From: Hortaea werneckii
Lineage: Eukaryota > Ascomycota > Dothideomycetes > Mycosphaerellales > Teratosphaeriaceae
Assembly (NCBI GenBank): GCA_037044905.1
Contig: JBAOKB010000125.1
Location: forward strand, 47,796-111,795
Direction: 5' to 3'
DNA length: 64,000 bases
Shown: one piece after another, positions 32,701-42,530 of the stretch
Layout: each line of letters opens with the position of its first letter
Numbering within the stretch: the first letter of the stretch is position 1
Position numbers and translations under genes: made by a program
Notes under the pieces: generated by a model
Database searches by the model: none
Told to the model about the DNA's origin: nothing
What the model saw: only the letters and a program-made list of their open reading frames with translations

Positions 32701-33337
32701 CCAGGCACAACAGTCCCAACAGCAGCGCTCCGAACCTCCCCAAGCAAGCGTGCCGCCTCCCTCGGCGTCAGCGCCGCCTATGCAGCCCCCTCAGACTCAG
32801 CAGCCCGCCTCGATCCCCCAGCGAACAGTCTCTCGGCCTTCGGTCCCGCCTAAGAGCCAAGCTCTCAGGACTGGAAGCCGATGGCCGCCACCTCAACCCA
32901 ACGAAGCCGAGAAATCCCAACCTCCTAAATCGAGTGGTGGCGGTGGTGGTGGTGGTGGTGGTGGGCTGGCCGCTCTGCTCGCAAAGGATCTAGAAGGTGT
33001 CCCCGAGTATCCTCCCAGAGGTAGCAGCATGCAGGAACATATTTCCCCAGAGCAACAGCAGCAGCAGCAGCAGCAGCAAGCTTCTTTGCGATCCCCTCCA
33101 CCGCAGCAGCAATCGACATCGTCTAGTGCCGAGCTCATAGACACCGATAATGCTGAGGCAGACCATCAGGACTTACTGGATCTGGAAACCGAGTTTAGTA
33201 AACGCTATCCGAGTCTGAATGGGATCGAGATGGTTGAGCGGGAAATTAGTGGCGCGCCGAGGTCAAGTGGTGGGACTGGGACTGGGACTGGGACTGGCGG
33301 GGCCACGAGGAGGGAGATGACGGTTAGGGATGTGTAG
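29732..33337 (+). CDS. Ark1/Prk1-family actin-regulating kinase
   Basis: An intronless 1,201-residue serine/threonine kinase of the Ark1/Prk1/Akl1 (NAK; human AAK1/GAK) family, which phosphorylates endocytic adaptors at cortical actin patches and so ends coat assembly. The catalytic domain spans residues ~26-310: glycine loop LSEGGFAHVYVV, Lys61 in AVLKRV, HRDLKVENVL from 160, DFGST at 184-188 and the activation segment ending TTMQYRSPEM, all kept, so it should be active. The remaining 890 residues are disordered and rich in Pro, Ser and Gln, with PPKPANKP-type proline motifs that could bind SH3 domains (as Abp1 does in yeast), repeated short blocks (SNMDYLRDQE and SDLDFLRSNE), a Gly run, a Gln run and a Gly-Thr repeat at the end. 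Confidence 0.9.
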   Translation: MYRAQAAPSQPAGTFLPGTKVQVGTHRVTIEKYLSEGGFAHVYVVRIPHPSTRQHELAVLKRVAVPDREHLASMRTEVETMKKLKGHKHIVTYIDSHASQLKGGGYEVFLLMEYCGGGGLIDFMNTRLQHRLTEPEILKIFGDCAEGVACMHYLKPPLLHRDLKVENVLINKDAKGTPMYKLCDFGSTAPPRQAAKTAEEGRLIEEDVQKHTTMQYRSPEMIDVWRKQPIDEKADIWALGVLLYKLCYYTTPFEDVGQMAILNASFKYPTYPSFSTRLKTLIGNMLKEDSRRRPNIYEVVKEVCSMRGAPVPIKDIYAGRTHSEDRRNQTLPPAEPAPMANTGSIGLQKQHMGPSQSGQKLPDIQPMRRGRPTAQNPSAPVPASTSQPQPSPSPARGDPFAALDSKNYEVRSGAVDELSKKFPSLDEFSITHDKPNAFSFDGQDAKVQGASQAAREAVNARMTNELADEVFGVKAAEREKSKQGLAKLKEVDVPKSHSTSALQQQGAKPASPSKPPKPANKPVREEVGRQSPQQTLEQPIPIRAGQVAAAASKYTSTGVGSSPPPVSKLPKMPEVSNRPIWKVPSQHERSSSQPRASDAAQAAASSLQPSVTPSQRPALMDMHRSKSQTAALQAKESATSSSRPSLEGHRPSQLSSMGDGIERARSAQGGRSRPSSAVYVASNMDYLRDQEQQNAAARSSKRPSLEIRRHSRQPSMDRRAGDVTTPTGEGQMIGSDLDFLRSNEESNDYADVKRNRSSGSGHHKKRSSLGNAKNIFAGRFGDAFRRFEGGRGSGEFDARNAAAENEVAAESAGPATPLAQEREEEPRLLSPVPASEASKQSDDDEAGGTADFVGIERETEELPPNMKREMERRRASAEEKRQQDASAAYRSLVGSPGPERSGSSGGGEEGANLSRASTIQKRVQSLLDEGRQAPAPQRTAERYGRFTAQPQTQDSPSAGGTATPPPVARKPVQLPVNQDGASGNPYMKNRQAQQSQQQRSEPPQASVPPPSASAPPMQPPQTQQPASIPQRTVSRPSVPPKSQALRTGSRWPPPQPNEAEKSQPPKSSGGGGGGGGGGLAALLAKDLEGVPEYPPRGSSMQEHISPEQQQQQQQQQASLRSPPPQQQSTSSSAELIDTDNAEADHQDLLDLETEFSKRYPSLNGIEMVEREISGAPRSSGGTGTGTGTGGATRREMTVRDV

Positions 33338-33591
33338 GATAGGATAGGACAGGATAGGATAGATCGATAGAGTGGGTGGGGCTTTGTATATGGTAGGGTG
33401 AGACGATAGGGTTTGTGAAGAATAGAACCGTTTTGAATCGTATCATCTTCTCAGAAAAATCGACTGCGTCTGTTTGTAGGAACTTGTACTGTTATACCAG
33501 TCTTATACGGATTCATTTCAAGTCATGAAAAAAGCTACGACGGCTTCGGAGAGAAGGAGAGCGAGTGGGGAAATTTAAAAAGAGCGATTTT

Positions 33592-34847
33592 TTAGAGACC
33601 CACAGCCGAACTCAGGCCCTGGGTGAGGTTGGCGAGGACTTCGGAGCCGCCTGCGATGAGCTCGAAGACGTCCTGGAAAGGAAGAGGGGAAGTTAGTGTG
33701 GATTTTTCTCAATTGAGGGAGAGGAGGAAAAAGAGAGCAAAAAGAAGAGAGAAAAGAAGAAAGGGGAAAAAAAAAGACCGGGAGTCAAAGGGACGACCAA
33801 AAGCACATCCTTGATCAGGGTTTAAGAAGGGGTTCGATTGTGGAAAGAAGGGAGGGGGTCCTGGAGACCACACGCTCAACAGGAAAAAATAAGGGAAAAG
33901 AAGAAAACTCACCTTATAAGAATCCGCCGTCACATTCACCGCCTCGCCCACGGGATCCGGCGCCGCAGCCGAGAGCTCCAGGACCATCTGGCCGAGCGTG
34001 ACAAGCGAGATCGGCACCGTACTCGGCCGCCACCCGAGCTCATACGGCAGCTTCTCCTGCTCGAACAGCATCTTCACGTAATCGAGCTTAGCCTTTCCGG
34101 AGAAGGGATCGGCCATCGTCTGGAGATAGAGCGCCGTCTCGCCGTTCGCCAGCACGAATTCCCGCGGTCCGTAGACGTTTTCTGGGTTGATGGCGCGGGA
34201 ATTCGCGACGCGGTTGCGTTGCGCGGCCGAGGCCGTCTTGATGTCCGTTTCGGTTTTCCCCTCGTAGTACTTCAGCACCATGTCCCAGTTGGGCTGGTAG
34301 AAGCTGTAGTCGTTGCCGAAGAAGGCGTCGCGGCGGGACAGGCTGGCGTCGTGCTCGATGGGGAAGTTGTGCTGGTCGAGGTCGTTGAGGTCGAAGGCGC
34401 GGGCGGTGTCCGGGGAGTCCGAGGAGAGGAGGCCCACGCCGCCGATGGCGATGGTGAAGTCCGGGGCCATGTTCATGCCGGCTTTGAGGCCCTTGATTAG
34501 GATGGGTAGCGTCATGTCTTTCCCGTTGCGGGGGATGAAGCCGTGGTTGGCGAGGGCGTTGAGGCCGGGGCATGGTGAGCGGACTGGAGGGGAAAAGTTA
34601 GTGGATGGACCATGTCGAGGGATAGGAAGGAGGGGGGTTGATCGCTCAACTCACCATCATTCGGGCCTGGTTTCTGGAATTGCGTGAATCGCGGATCATT
34701 GGGGTTGGGAGGTGTTAGGCTGGTAAGGAGGCCTTGGACATTGATGCCAGCGTCCGAAAGAGTGTCACCGAGATCACGTTCCAGAGCTGGGTAAGCACTG
34801 ATGGTGAGTGGCAACGCCAGTGAGGCGAGGGCTACTGTGAAGCGCAT
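33592..34847 (-). CDS. Secreted heme-thiolate peroxygenase (chloroperoxidase family)
   Basis: Three exons on the minus strand, 34847-34655, 34583-33913 and 33672-33592, encode 314 residues; introns are 71 and 240 nt (GTGAGT to CCAG in both). Such enzymes use hydrogen peroxide to insert oxygen into C-H bonds or to oxidise halides. A signal peptide (MRFTVALASLALPLTISA) is followed by the PCP motif with the heme-ligating Cys69 (VRSPCPGLNALANHG), and Glu141-His142-Asp143 (IEHDASLSRRDA) is the acid-base and metal-site signature of the family. Leu/Ala-rich helices (LVTLGQMVLELSAA) and a short hydrophobic C-terminus (GGSEVLANLTQGLSSAVGL) complete it. Substrate cannot be told from sequence. The 240-nt intron is unusually long for this window; it is strongly pyrimidine-rich in the coding sense, but I see no lost exon in it. 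Confidence 0.88.
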
Positions 34848-37800
34848 GATTGTAGTCTTCGATGATATGAGAGAAAAGACACAATAGTGAAAAGCAGAGT
34901 CTACTATTTCAGTAGACCTCCTCAACTTACATATCACCTACATGCACCGCTACATCATTCCTTCCACCAAAGCATATAGCAAGTAGCTAGAAAGACGCCG
35001 CTGACTTCGGTGCCTCGTGAGTGGTCAGAAGTCCCTGGGACGACAACCAGGAGGCACAAAAGAGCGCACAGCCATCTGGCTAGAAGAGTAGGCCAACGGT
35101 TCTAGTCCAAACTGTGTGGTGACGATCTTGCTGGATTCATGTCGTAGTGGTGAAGTATAATGGCCTCCCTCTCTCCAAATAATGTCGTCGGAACCTCGGT
35201 CACCTCGGTCGATCGCACCCGGCATCCCCCAAAAACGGCTCCCGTGGATTTAACCTTGCTGGTTCCCTTACTATTTCTAGTAGTAACGGTTGTGCGGGTA
35301 GTCGTCAAGCTGACGGCTGCTGAGATGAGATCTCTCGGGGAGTGGAAATTATGTGAAATGGTCTTCTTGCGTTTGATCTGCTCTCATGAAGCAAAAAGGG
35401 TTTCCAAGAACCTTGGAAGTTTGTGTCATTGGTTTCACAGGTGTCAGATGTCAACTTACTTTGAAAAGCCGGAATGCCCGCGCCTCCCCACGCATTGAGT
35501 TGTCGAGCTCTGGCTGAGTCAAGCACCATGGTAATTCACACCTAGTGTGCTTTCTGGTGCGTTTGGGAGATGTGGTCGTCGGAAGCTTGGGGTGGTTTTG
35601 CTGTGTAGTAATTGGGTCTCATGTCTGGAGTCCCTCTTTGAAGTCGATGAGCTTCATGATCACGCACTTCTAGTAGGTAGACAGGTGTCTCATCATAACG
35701 GACGGGCGTGCGGGCGTGCCCAGGTGTAAACAGATTTGTCAAGTCCTCAGTGGATATGGGGGAAGCAATTGCGGGGGAAGCTTTCAGGAGCCTGCTGCAT
35801 GATGCAGGTGCACACCACCTCAGCCTCGAAGACCGATTGGAAGATCAGGGCAAAACGCTAAGGGGTGGCCGCAGAGTCTACGGTCCGCCAGTGCAGATTC
35901 GGTCATGTGACTTACAACGGCCGGTTCCTGGGAGCTGGAGTACGGAGGTAAGCTCACCGATCGAGGATCGGGTGCAGCGCGTGAGATTCGCGTGGGCGTG
36001 ATCGTAGGATTGCAGGAGACGATATCGACCTGCTCGCGCGATAACATGAGATGGGAAATCTAGGACGTTTGGCCCAGATGGACGGGAGCAGGTCCAGTGA
36101 AATGGCTTCGTACCTGTCGTGGAGTCTGGAATGTCAATTTCATCGCCACACCTGGCAGGCAAAAAGTGTTTGTGCGTGAAATGAGGGTAGCATTACGAGC
36201 CCCGACACGCGATGGACAGATGCATGGCTCGACCGAAGACTCCTTTGCTGCCTTTCGTTGTTGCGACTCGTCATGCTCACTGCGTCAGCTTGCGAGCTCC
36301 AGCGTTCGCAATGACATGCTGCCGGCGCAAAAAGCGCCGGGTCTGGGCAACGGACGCTTTCGACCAACCTCGAACTGTTCAGGAGGAATATCTCCTTCGT
36401 ATCGCGATGACGTTGGGAGGTACCTGGCGTTCGGTCGCATATCTGACTGAACTACAGCCTCAACCGGGGAGTCGGTCACGCCCAATTAAGAATCCCCATG
36501 GCCTGGAATGATAATACATAGCGGCCGGTGTTGACAGCTTGGCGGCGTTAAAACGTTGGACACACACAAGTCCCATGAAGATAGTAGAAGTCTAGAATAT
36601 GTTTGGAGTCCGAGCTCATCCGCATATTGTATATATTCAAGATCCCTCATGGGAAGGTCCCTATAAGTCTTATGTTATAGTTAGGAAAAACTGTCTGGGG
36701 ATCGCCGGGTAGCTTAACTGACATCGTTAAAGGTGACGAAGGTAATTTGGTGGTGAAAGTTAGCCATGCAGATGGTAAAGCAACTGTTAAAGGTAAAGGG
36801 TGGATCATTTACTAGTGCGCCTTCCGCCCCTGCCTCTCGGTATGCTTTCGAATCAAACCATTGCTGCTACGAGAACGCCATCGCCAACGGGGGTGCAGGA
36901 GGCCCGTCGTCCCCCGAAGCTTCTATCGCGAATGGGCATACATGACCCTGGCAAGATGGCTGATAATGTGACCCTACACAAATATGGTTCCTTGTTCCAG
37001 GCTGACTACCATCCTCCGGGGAGTTTTGACAGCCGCTTGTGTAGCGAAGGGCGCTGTCAGCTGCAAGACAACCAAGAGCGCACCCCATCCCTCGCACAAC
37101 GGAAATCACATTAGGTAGGCGAGGTAGGTGACAATTTCTCTGCTAGCCCCGACTAACCTAGGCACATCAACCTGTGACGACGTCACTCGGGGGGGGTTAC
37201 ACAAAGAAACGGGTAAATGTAATTTGGGGCGCTTGATTTGGCCGGTGCAGTACCGTATCCGAGACCCAGGTACACCTGTCGGTGAAAAGACCAGCTAGGG
37301 CCACTGGAAGCGGGTGACAGATGCGGATTGCGGCCCTGTCTGCCTGCCTTGCAGCGAGCGGCCTGTCCCTTGTTAGCGTTCGCAGCATCAACACTATATG
37401 AATCCCGGTAAAAAAAATTGAAGGGAAGAAAATCCGGCTGAAAAGGGACAAATGTCGATCTTGCACTGGCGGTGTCCAAGCGGAGGGGGGACGTGTTGCC
37501 CATGTCATCATGTGGAAGATGCCGAGGGGAAGGGAAAAAGGCAAAAAGTTGAGAGGTATGGACAGGCATAGCGTCGCTCTTTGCTCCCGGCAACCCTGGT
37601 GATAGATCGCCAACTTCTACGTTTGATGGAAACGAGTGGGCAGATTGTTCCGGGGGGAAACACTACTACCTTTGGCCCCCCTCCCCGTCCATTCCGGCAA
37701 CTAACAGTTAACAACCGGCGTCCTTAGCGCCCTCCAGCTGGTTTTCTGGAAACAAGGCTGCAGGTGGCTTGCAGCCCGGGGCTCGGGAAGCAAGCGACAT

Positions 37801-37928
37801 CCCAGGTCCGCGGGGATTCCAAACGCGGTTCCGTATGCATGCGAGCCGCCGATACGATCAGTCTGATCCGAACATGAATGCGCTGGGAGACTTATGATGA
37901 CTCTCACTATCGCTGCCGCTCTCCTACA

Positions 37929-37938
37929 TACCTAGGTA
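37929..37938. repeat. TACCTAGGTA palindrome
   Basis: One of four exact copies in the window (also 18236-18245, 55594-55603, 60131-60140), all intergenic and mostly next to TACAT/ATGTAC words. Confidence 0.7.
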
Positions 37939-37987
37939 CATACAGTGTCTTTGTCTCGTCTACTTGAGGAAATGATAGTCTCCTGCA

Positions 37988-37990
37988 GTG

Positions 37991-38021
<31 letters not shown>
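37988..38021. repeat. (TG)n microsatellite
   Basis: About 17 TG dinucleotides with one CG interruption. Simple repeat in an intergenic stretch. Confidence 0.9.
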
Positions 38022-38762
38022 CCTGTCGCAGGCGGGCGCTCGGGGAAGGTTCTTCCATGTCTCCGTGCCGCGCAAAGTTGCGACGCGACTCAGCCAGGTC
38101 TGACGCGCCACCACCGGCATCAGCAGCAGAGGGAGAGACGTGCGTAAGGAATCAGGTTAACAAGTACCGGCATCAGGCTGCCAAACGCCCGTGTTAGCGT
38201 TGCTGCCCACGAGAAAGATGATCGGCAAAGGCCAACGCGGGACACGGCGCGGTGTTCTGGCGTTGTTCTAGCGACTCGTTTCCTTCCTGAATCGCATCAC
38301 GTTCGCTCGTGTTCCGAGTTTGTCAGGCCGCCGCAATTTCGCAAAGCAGGCTCACGGGCCGCGGTGTCGGGGGGAGGGATGGATGGAGGGAGGGTTCAAA
38401 CACGGGCGTACAAACAGAGCCGCAAGCGGAACGGTGGCGTTGCTCCAATGTGATGCGGACACTCATCCGCAGTGGTACTGTGGACCGATTCAAGACCAGG
38501 AGCAACTACATAGTATGTAATAACACATATGGGGAAGGGGGGACGACCGACGCAATGGGACGTGACAGCTGCAGCGGGCTATAACACAGGAACACAGCGG
38601 GCGAGATTGGCAGCCTTGCAGCGCAGAAGGTTTGAGGAAACGTTGGCCCGGAGCGATGGTGGCGGATAGTGAGGGTGCTAATGCAGGAACGCTTTGGCTG
38701 TCCCGGCCGTGCCGGCGATCTAAACCGACTAAGAGACAAGATCCCTGCCCGCCTTAAAGGGG

Positions 38763-39444
38763 TTGTTGTTTCAAATTGTTCTTCCCCGGCGCTGCACTGA
38801 CGTTTCCCACGACCAGGAGGGAACCAGGAGGGATGATGGCAGGCTTCCCAAAAAATGTGTGTGTCTGTGTCGGTGTCTCAATTGCCCCTTGGGCGATATA
38901 CATATCAGCAAACGCGCGCACAAACTCCTCTTCCCGTCGCTCCTATTGATCTCCCTTCATATCTGTCTCTGCCTCCTCTCTCTCTCCATCCTGCTGCTAT
39001 CCTTGACCTTGCTCTCCTCTCTTGATCCCCTACGTAGAGCACTACTCCGCACACGCGACACTCTCCGCATCGCATCGCACCGCATCGTATCGCATTGCAT
39101 CGCAGCAGCTCCAGCGACTCCGACTCCGATCACGAGAGCTCTCCACTCAACCAAACTCCCCCGTATCACCCTCTCCCTGAGCCACCCGTACATTCCTTTG
39201 ATCGCGGAGAAAATACGCGCGCCTGCAACACCGCCATCGACGCCCCCGACTGCTGCAAGGCTTGAGCCTCCGCTCGGCTGTCACACCGAGGCTGTTCAAT
39301 ACCGGCCCCGTCACATACGCACCCGCTGCCCTTGCTCCAGTGAGTCCACCCTGGTGCGACACCTGCATTCCCCACATATATCCATCATGAGTCCTCCCTG
39401 TACTGACCCGATGCGCGTTCGGTTTGCAGTCCTCGACAGTCCCA
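38763..39444 (+). other. C/T-rich leader region of the candidate small gene
   Basis: A long polypyrimidine stretch (38930-39030) and a CGCAT-type microsatellite (about 39066-39106) resemble the promoter and 5' untranslated region of a strongly expressed fungal gene. A GTGAGT donor near 39338 and a TTTGCAG acceptor ending at 39429 would define a leader intron just before the small ORF. A 263-codon open frame runs across this block but reads as simple-sequence translation. Confidence 0.4.
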
Positions 39445-39626
39445 ATGATCACCAGAGAAGACACCATGGCCCTCAACGGTCGCGGCGCGTACGACACGAC
39501 CGGTATGTCTCGATGCGCGCCAGAGCGTCACGCTCGTCACTTCACGCCGCATAGGCACTGACTTCGAAACCAGGCGCACCGAAGCCCAAACCTTCGACAG
39601 GCAACGGCGGTACCAAGCGACGATGA
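39445..39626 (+). CDS. Candidate 36-residue spliced microprotein
   Basis: ATG at 39445 opens a short frame that reaches a GTATGT donor at 39503; the acceptor ACCAG ends at 39573, and the joined frame closes at TGA 39624-39626. The product would be 36 residues: a short acidic start (REDT), a GRGAYDTTG centre across the junction, then a Pro/Lys-rich and Gly-rich basic end finishing KRR. A second in-frame ATG lies at 39466. I do not recognise the protein. In favour are proper splice signals, a likely leader intron, a long pyrimidine-rich leader and the fact that nothing else in this 8.6-kb desert looks coding. Against it is the small size, so chance cannot be excluded. Confidence 0.4.
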
Positions 39627-40710
39627 TAATCGATCCCACGACCATCTGCTGCGCTTTCTGTACACTAGAAACGACGACGGCGACATGTCCTGGGCACACC
39701 TCTTTATCGCGCAGGATGCAGCACCTGCTGGTATGTACATCCATCCATCCATCCATCCACCGGTGAACCTCCATCGCAAAGCCAATGCTGACCCTCCAAC
39801 CCAGTGTGCCAGGTCTACGTCACCAGTCGCGCCTTCCCTTCGTTGTATCACTCTTAACGACAACCGACCTTTTATTTACACCGGCGTCCTCACGGACATG
39901 AGCGACTGTTTTACTTTTTCGGCAACCCGGGTTTCTCTTACGGCCGGATAATCACCACCTCTTTTTGCGGTCCATTTTATTACTTTGACTGAGCGTTCTC
40001 AGCGTAATGCTTCCTTCCATTTGCTTTCATCAACGGCGCCTGGACTATTGGGAAGAAAAAAACTTTCGGCTTGGATTCCACACATCAACACCACACTTGA
40101 CCTACCTACCTACTCATTACCCAACCATCGCTCGGACACAACATACTCCGGCCCGAACGGAGGCTCGTCGACAACAACGCCACAACCACGACTATACGTC
40201 TCTCCCCTCCCTTCCTCACCAAGCAAACAACCTGGCGTTCGGAAGGGACGGGCGGCGTTGATGTGTCGGGGCCACACACACCCACACAACAACAACAACA
40301 ACAACAACAACCAAACTGGGAAAAAGGATCACGGGAAATACCAACGCTGGAATAGACACATCTCGGGGAAACAGGTGCGGAGCAATCCGCCCAAAAACGG
40401 AGTTCTTTCTTTGCTACCTTTTGCCTCTGCTTTGCTATCTTTTGCCTCTCTCTCTCTCTCTCTCATCTCGGGAGAAAAGGGGGAAAAAAAGACCGATCTG
40501 TACAACTACCCAACCCGACCACACACCCCTTCAAACATGCATGACTTCGGAGTTTTTTTGTTTATTGCTTCTCGTATCTGGATCATATCGACTATGACTC
40601 ATAGTCACATGGTGGTGGGCGTTCATCTTTCGGATTTTCTTTCGGGGGTTAAGGGGCGGAACCAAAATGGGGTTATGGGGGGGGACATGGGGGAAAGGGA
40701 AAATCATAAT

Positions 40711-40711
<1 letters not shown>

Positions 40712-40757
<46 letters not shown>
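40712..40757 (+). repeat. Poly-G run, 46 bp
   Basis: An uninterrupted run of 46 G on the plus strand. Runs of this length are rare in fungal genomes and hard to sequence, so the exact length should be treated as approximate. Confidence 0.85.
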
Positions 40758-40758
<1 letters not shown>

Positions 40759-41218
40759 AGGGTGTTGTTGTTGGGAATCATTTCGCGATGGGCCATTGCG
40801 GGCAACAATGCGATGAAAAACTTTTCCAACCTGCCCACTTCTCACCACTGCTTTACACCTCGACTGACTTCGGGGTGGGCTTAGCGATGATGGGGGCTAC
40901 AAGGGGCTTTGGATATCCTTTTTCCCCCCCCACATTTCGGCGTTCTTTTGCATCTACCAACACGGGTCGCGGAGTTCTTCTTTGGGCGTCTTCTTCATTT
41001 CAAGGGGGAAAAAGGAAGCAAGACAGTTGTTGTATGGCAAAAACTTTCGTGTGGGAAAAGAGGGAGGAGGCGCGAAGGAGAAAGCCCAATCCCCTGGTAT
41101 GTCTTTAGATACCCCGCCAATGGCATGTCTTTTGATATTCTTCTCTTCGCATATTTCGTGGTTGATGATAAACTCTTTTGGTGGAGCGTGATGACTTAAA
41201 GATCTCGCCGCGACGTTC

Positions 41219-41360
41219 TTTTTTTTTTTTTTTTTTTGTTCTTACCCCTCAGAACTTTTCTTTTTCTTTTAGTTTCCTTTGTCTTTTTTTCAAGTGTTCA
41301 TCGTCCATCATCGTCATCACCCGCCCGACCCATCCCCGACCGCCCCCCCCCCCCCCCCCC
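41219..41360 (+). repeat. T19 and C18 homopolymers
   Basis: T runs 41219-41237 and C runs 41343-41360, the latter followed by A and five more C. Between them lies a T/C-rich stretch. Confidence 0.85.
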
Positions 41361-41660
41361 ACCCCCAGTCAATTTCTCTACTTCTGCCACCGCCATTCCC
41401 TACAAGCCTCCCTTCTCCATTGTCCATGCACACACACACACACCTACGAAGATGCCCGATGCAGTCCGACCAGTCCTCTCGAGGAGAAAAAAAAAAAGTG
41501 ATGCCCTTTCATTAAATTCTCGATTCTTCTTGGACCCTCCCTTACGCCTCGCTTCCCCCCTCCCCCTTCTCTCTCTCGTTCTCTCTCTCTCTCGTCGTCT
41601 TCGGAATTTTTGAACAATAGTATGTAGTAACAAGCAAAGAAAAACGGTAGTTTGCGAACG

Positions 41661-41663
<3 letters not shown>

Positions 41664-41707
<44 letters not shown>
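41664..41707 (+). repeat. Poly-G run, 44 bp
   Basis: A second uninterrupted G run on the same strand, followed by CCC and then an A17 run within 30 bp. Lies 906 bp after the end of the first poly-G run. Confidence 0.85.
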
Positions 41708-41710
<3 letters not shown>

Positions 41711-42050
41711 AACCAAAAAAAAAAAAAAAAATAGTGACATTTCACCTTCTGTAAAACCCAAACAGCGTGGTAGAGAGAAAAAAAAAAAAAAGGGCATTTT
41801 CGCTCTGCGGCGCGGAAAGAAATACCCTTAATACGCTGCAGTCGTCCAAGATTGGCTGAACGGGGCGAAAACATTTGAGCATTATTTAGTCACCTTATTC
41901 GGTTGGTTGGGCACACACCCTTTTCCCGTATGTCCTGCTGCTGACAGTGAATGGAATACTCGGAATCTACGGCACAAAGGTCGCTTTTCCCGGTTTGCTT
42001 TCCTCTCAACGGTCAGTTCACGGTCACAGACACTCTTTCGCCAGTGAGCA

Positions 42051-42090
42051 AGGAGAGGGGGAGGGGGAGGGGGGAGGGGGAGGGGAGGAG
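42051..42090 (+). repeat. G-tract repeat with quadruplex potential
   Basis: At least six runs of four to six G separated by single A residues. Four such runs suffice for an intramolecular G-quadruplex in principle. A similar GGGAGAGGG-type tract lies at 42483-42530. Confidence 0.8.
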
Positions 42091-42482
42091 AAATTGAAGA
42101 ATCGACACGAAAGGTAGAAAGAGAGTGGAACCCTGTAAAGGTAAGGTCAAGGTGAGGACAAGGTGGTCCTCTACATTCATCCACTACGGGCCTAGCCTAG
42201 CCTAACCTAGCCTGAGACAGGGTGTATAACACACTTCTCCACTCCCTCCCTACTCAAGTAGTAGCAGGAGGAGGAAGGGAGGCAGAACTGTGGAAAAACT
42301 ATCCTAAGGATGAACCCCGCTAGCTACCAGCTTCCATCTCTACCACACCTCCCAAGACCACCGCCATAAAACTCCTCAACCTCGAAACCCGGCCATAGCG
42401 TAAAAGATGGCGGCGAAGGGGGAAGCCAGGAAAGAAAGAGCGCGCGCGCGCCAGGGAGAGAGAGAGGGAGATGCAGAGAAAA

Positions 42483-42530
42483 GGGGGAGAGGGAGGGGGA
42501 GAGGGAGGGGGAGAGGGAGAGGAAGGGAGA
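42483..42530 (+). repeat. GGGAGA-type purine tract
   Basis: Alternating GGGGG, AGA and GGGAG words; a purine microsatellite within the 3' flank of STB3, preceded by a CG-alternating stretch near 42441-42451. Confidence 0.8.

Larger units (their letters stand above)
34848..38762. other. 3.9-kb region without a supported gene
   Basis: Normal base composition, so not RIP-degraded, but every frame is short and none gives recognisable protein sequence. It holds a (TG)n microsatellite at 37988-38021, a TACCTAGGTA palindrome at 37929-37938 and little else. It may be promoter, non-coding RNA, or an eroded gene; I cannot decide. Confidence 0.4.

Noticed and set aside
38763..39554. 263-codon plus-strand frame
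   Set aside because: Reads C/T-rich and CGCAT simple sequence as Leu/Ser/His/Arg; it crosses a probable leader intron and overlaps the better-supported small ORF.
39985..40884. 299-codon plus-strand frame
   Set aside because: Consists of poly-Asn and poly-Gly from microsatellites and the poly-G run; no domain-like sequence.
42187..42215. Telomere-like repeat
   Set aside because: CCTAG/CCTAAC words repeat only a few times and imperfectly in the middle of the window; not TTAGGG arrays.
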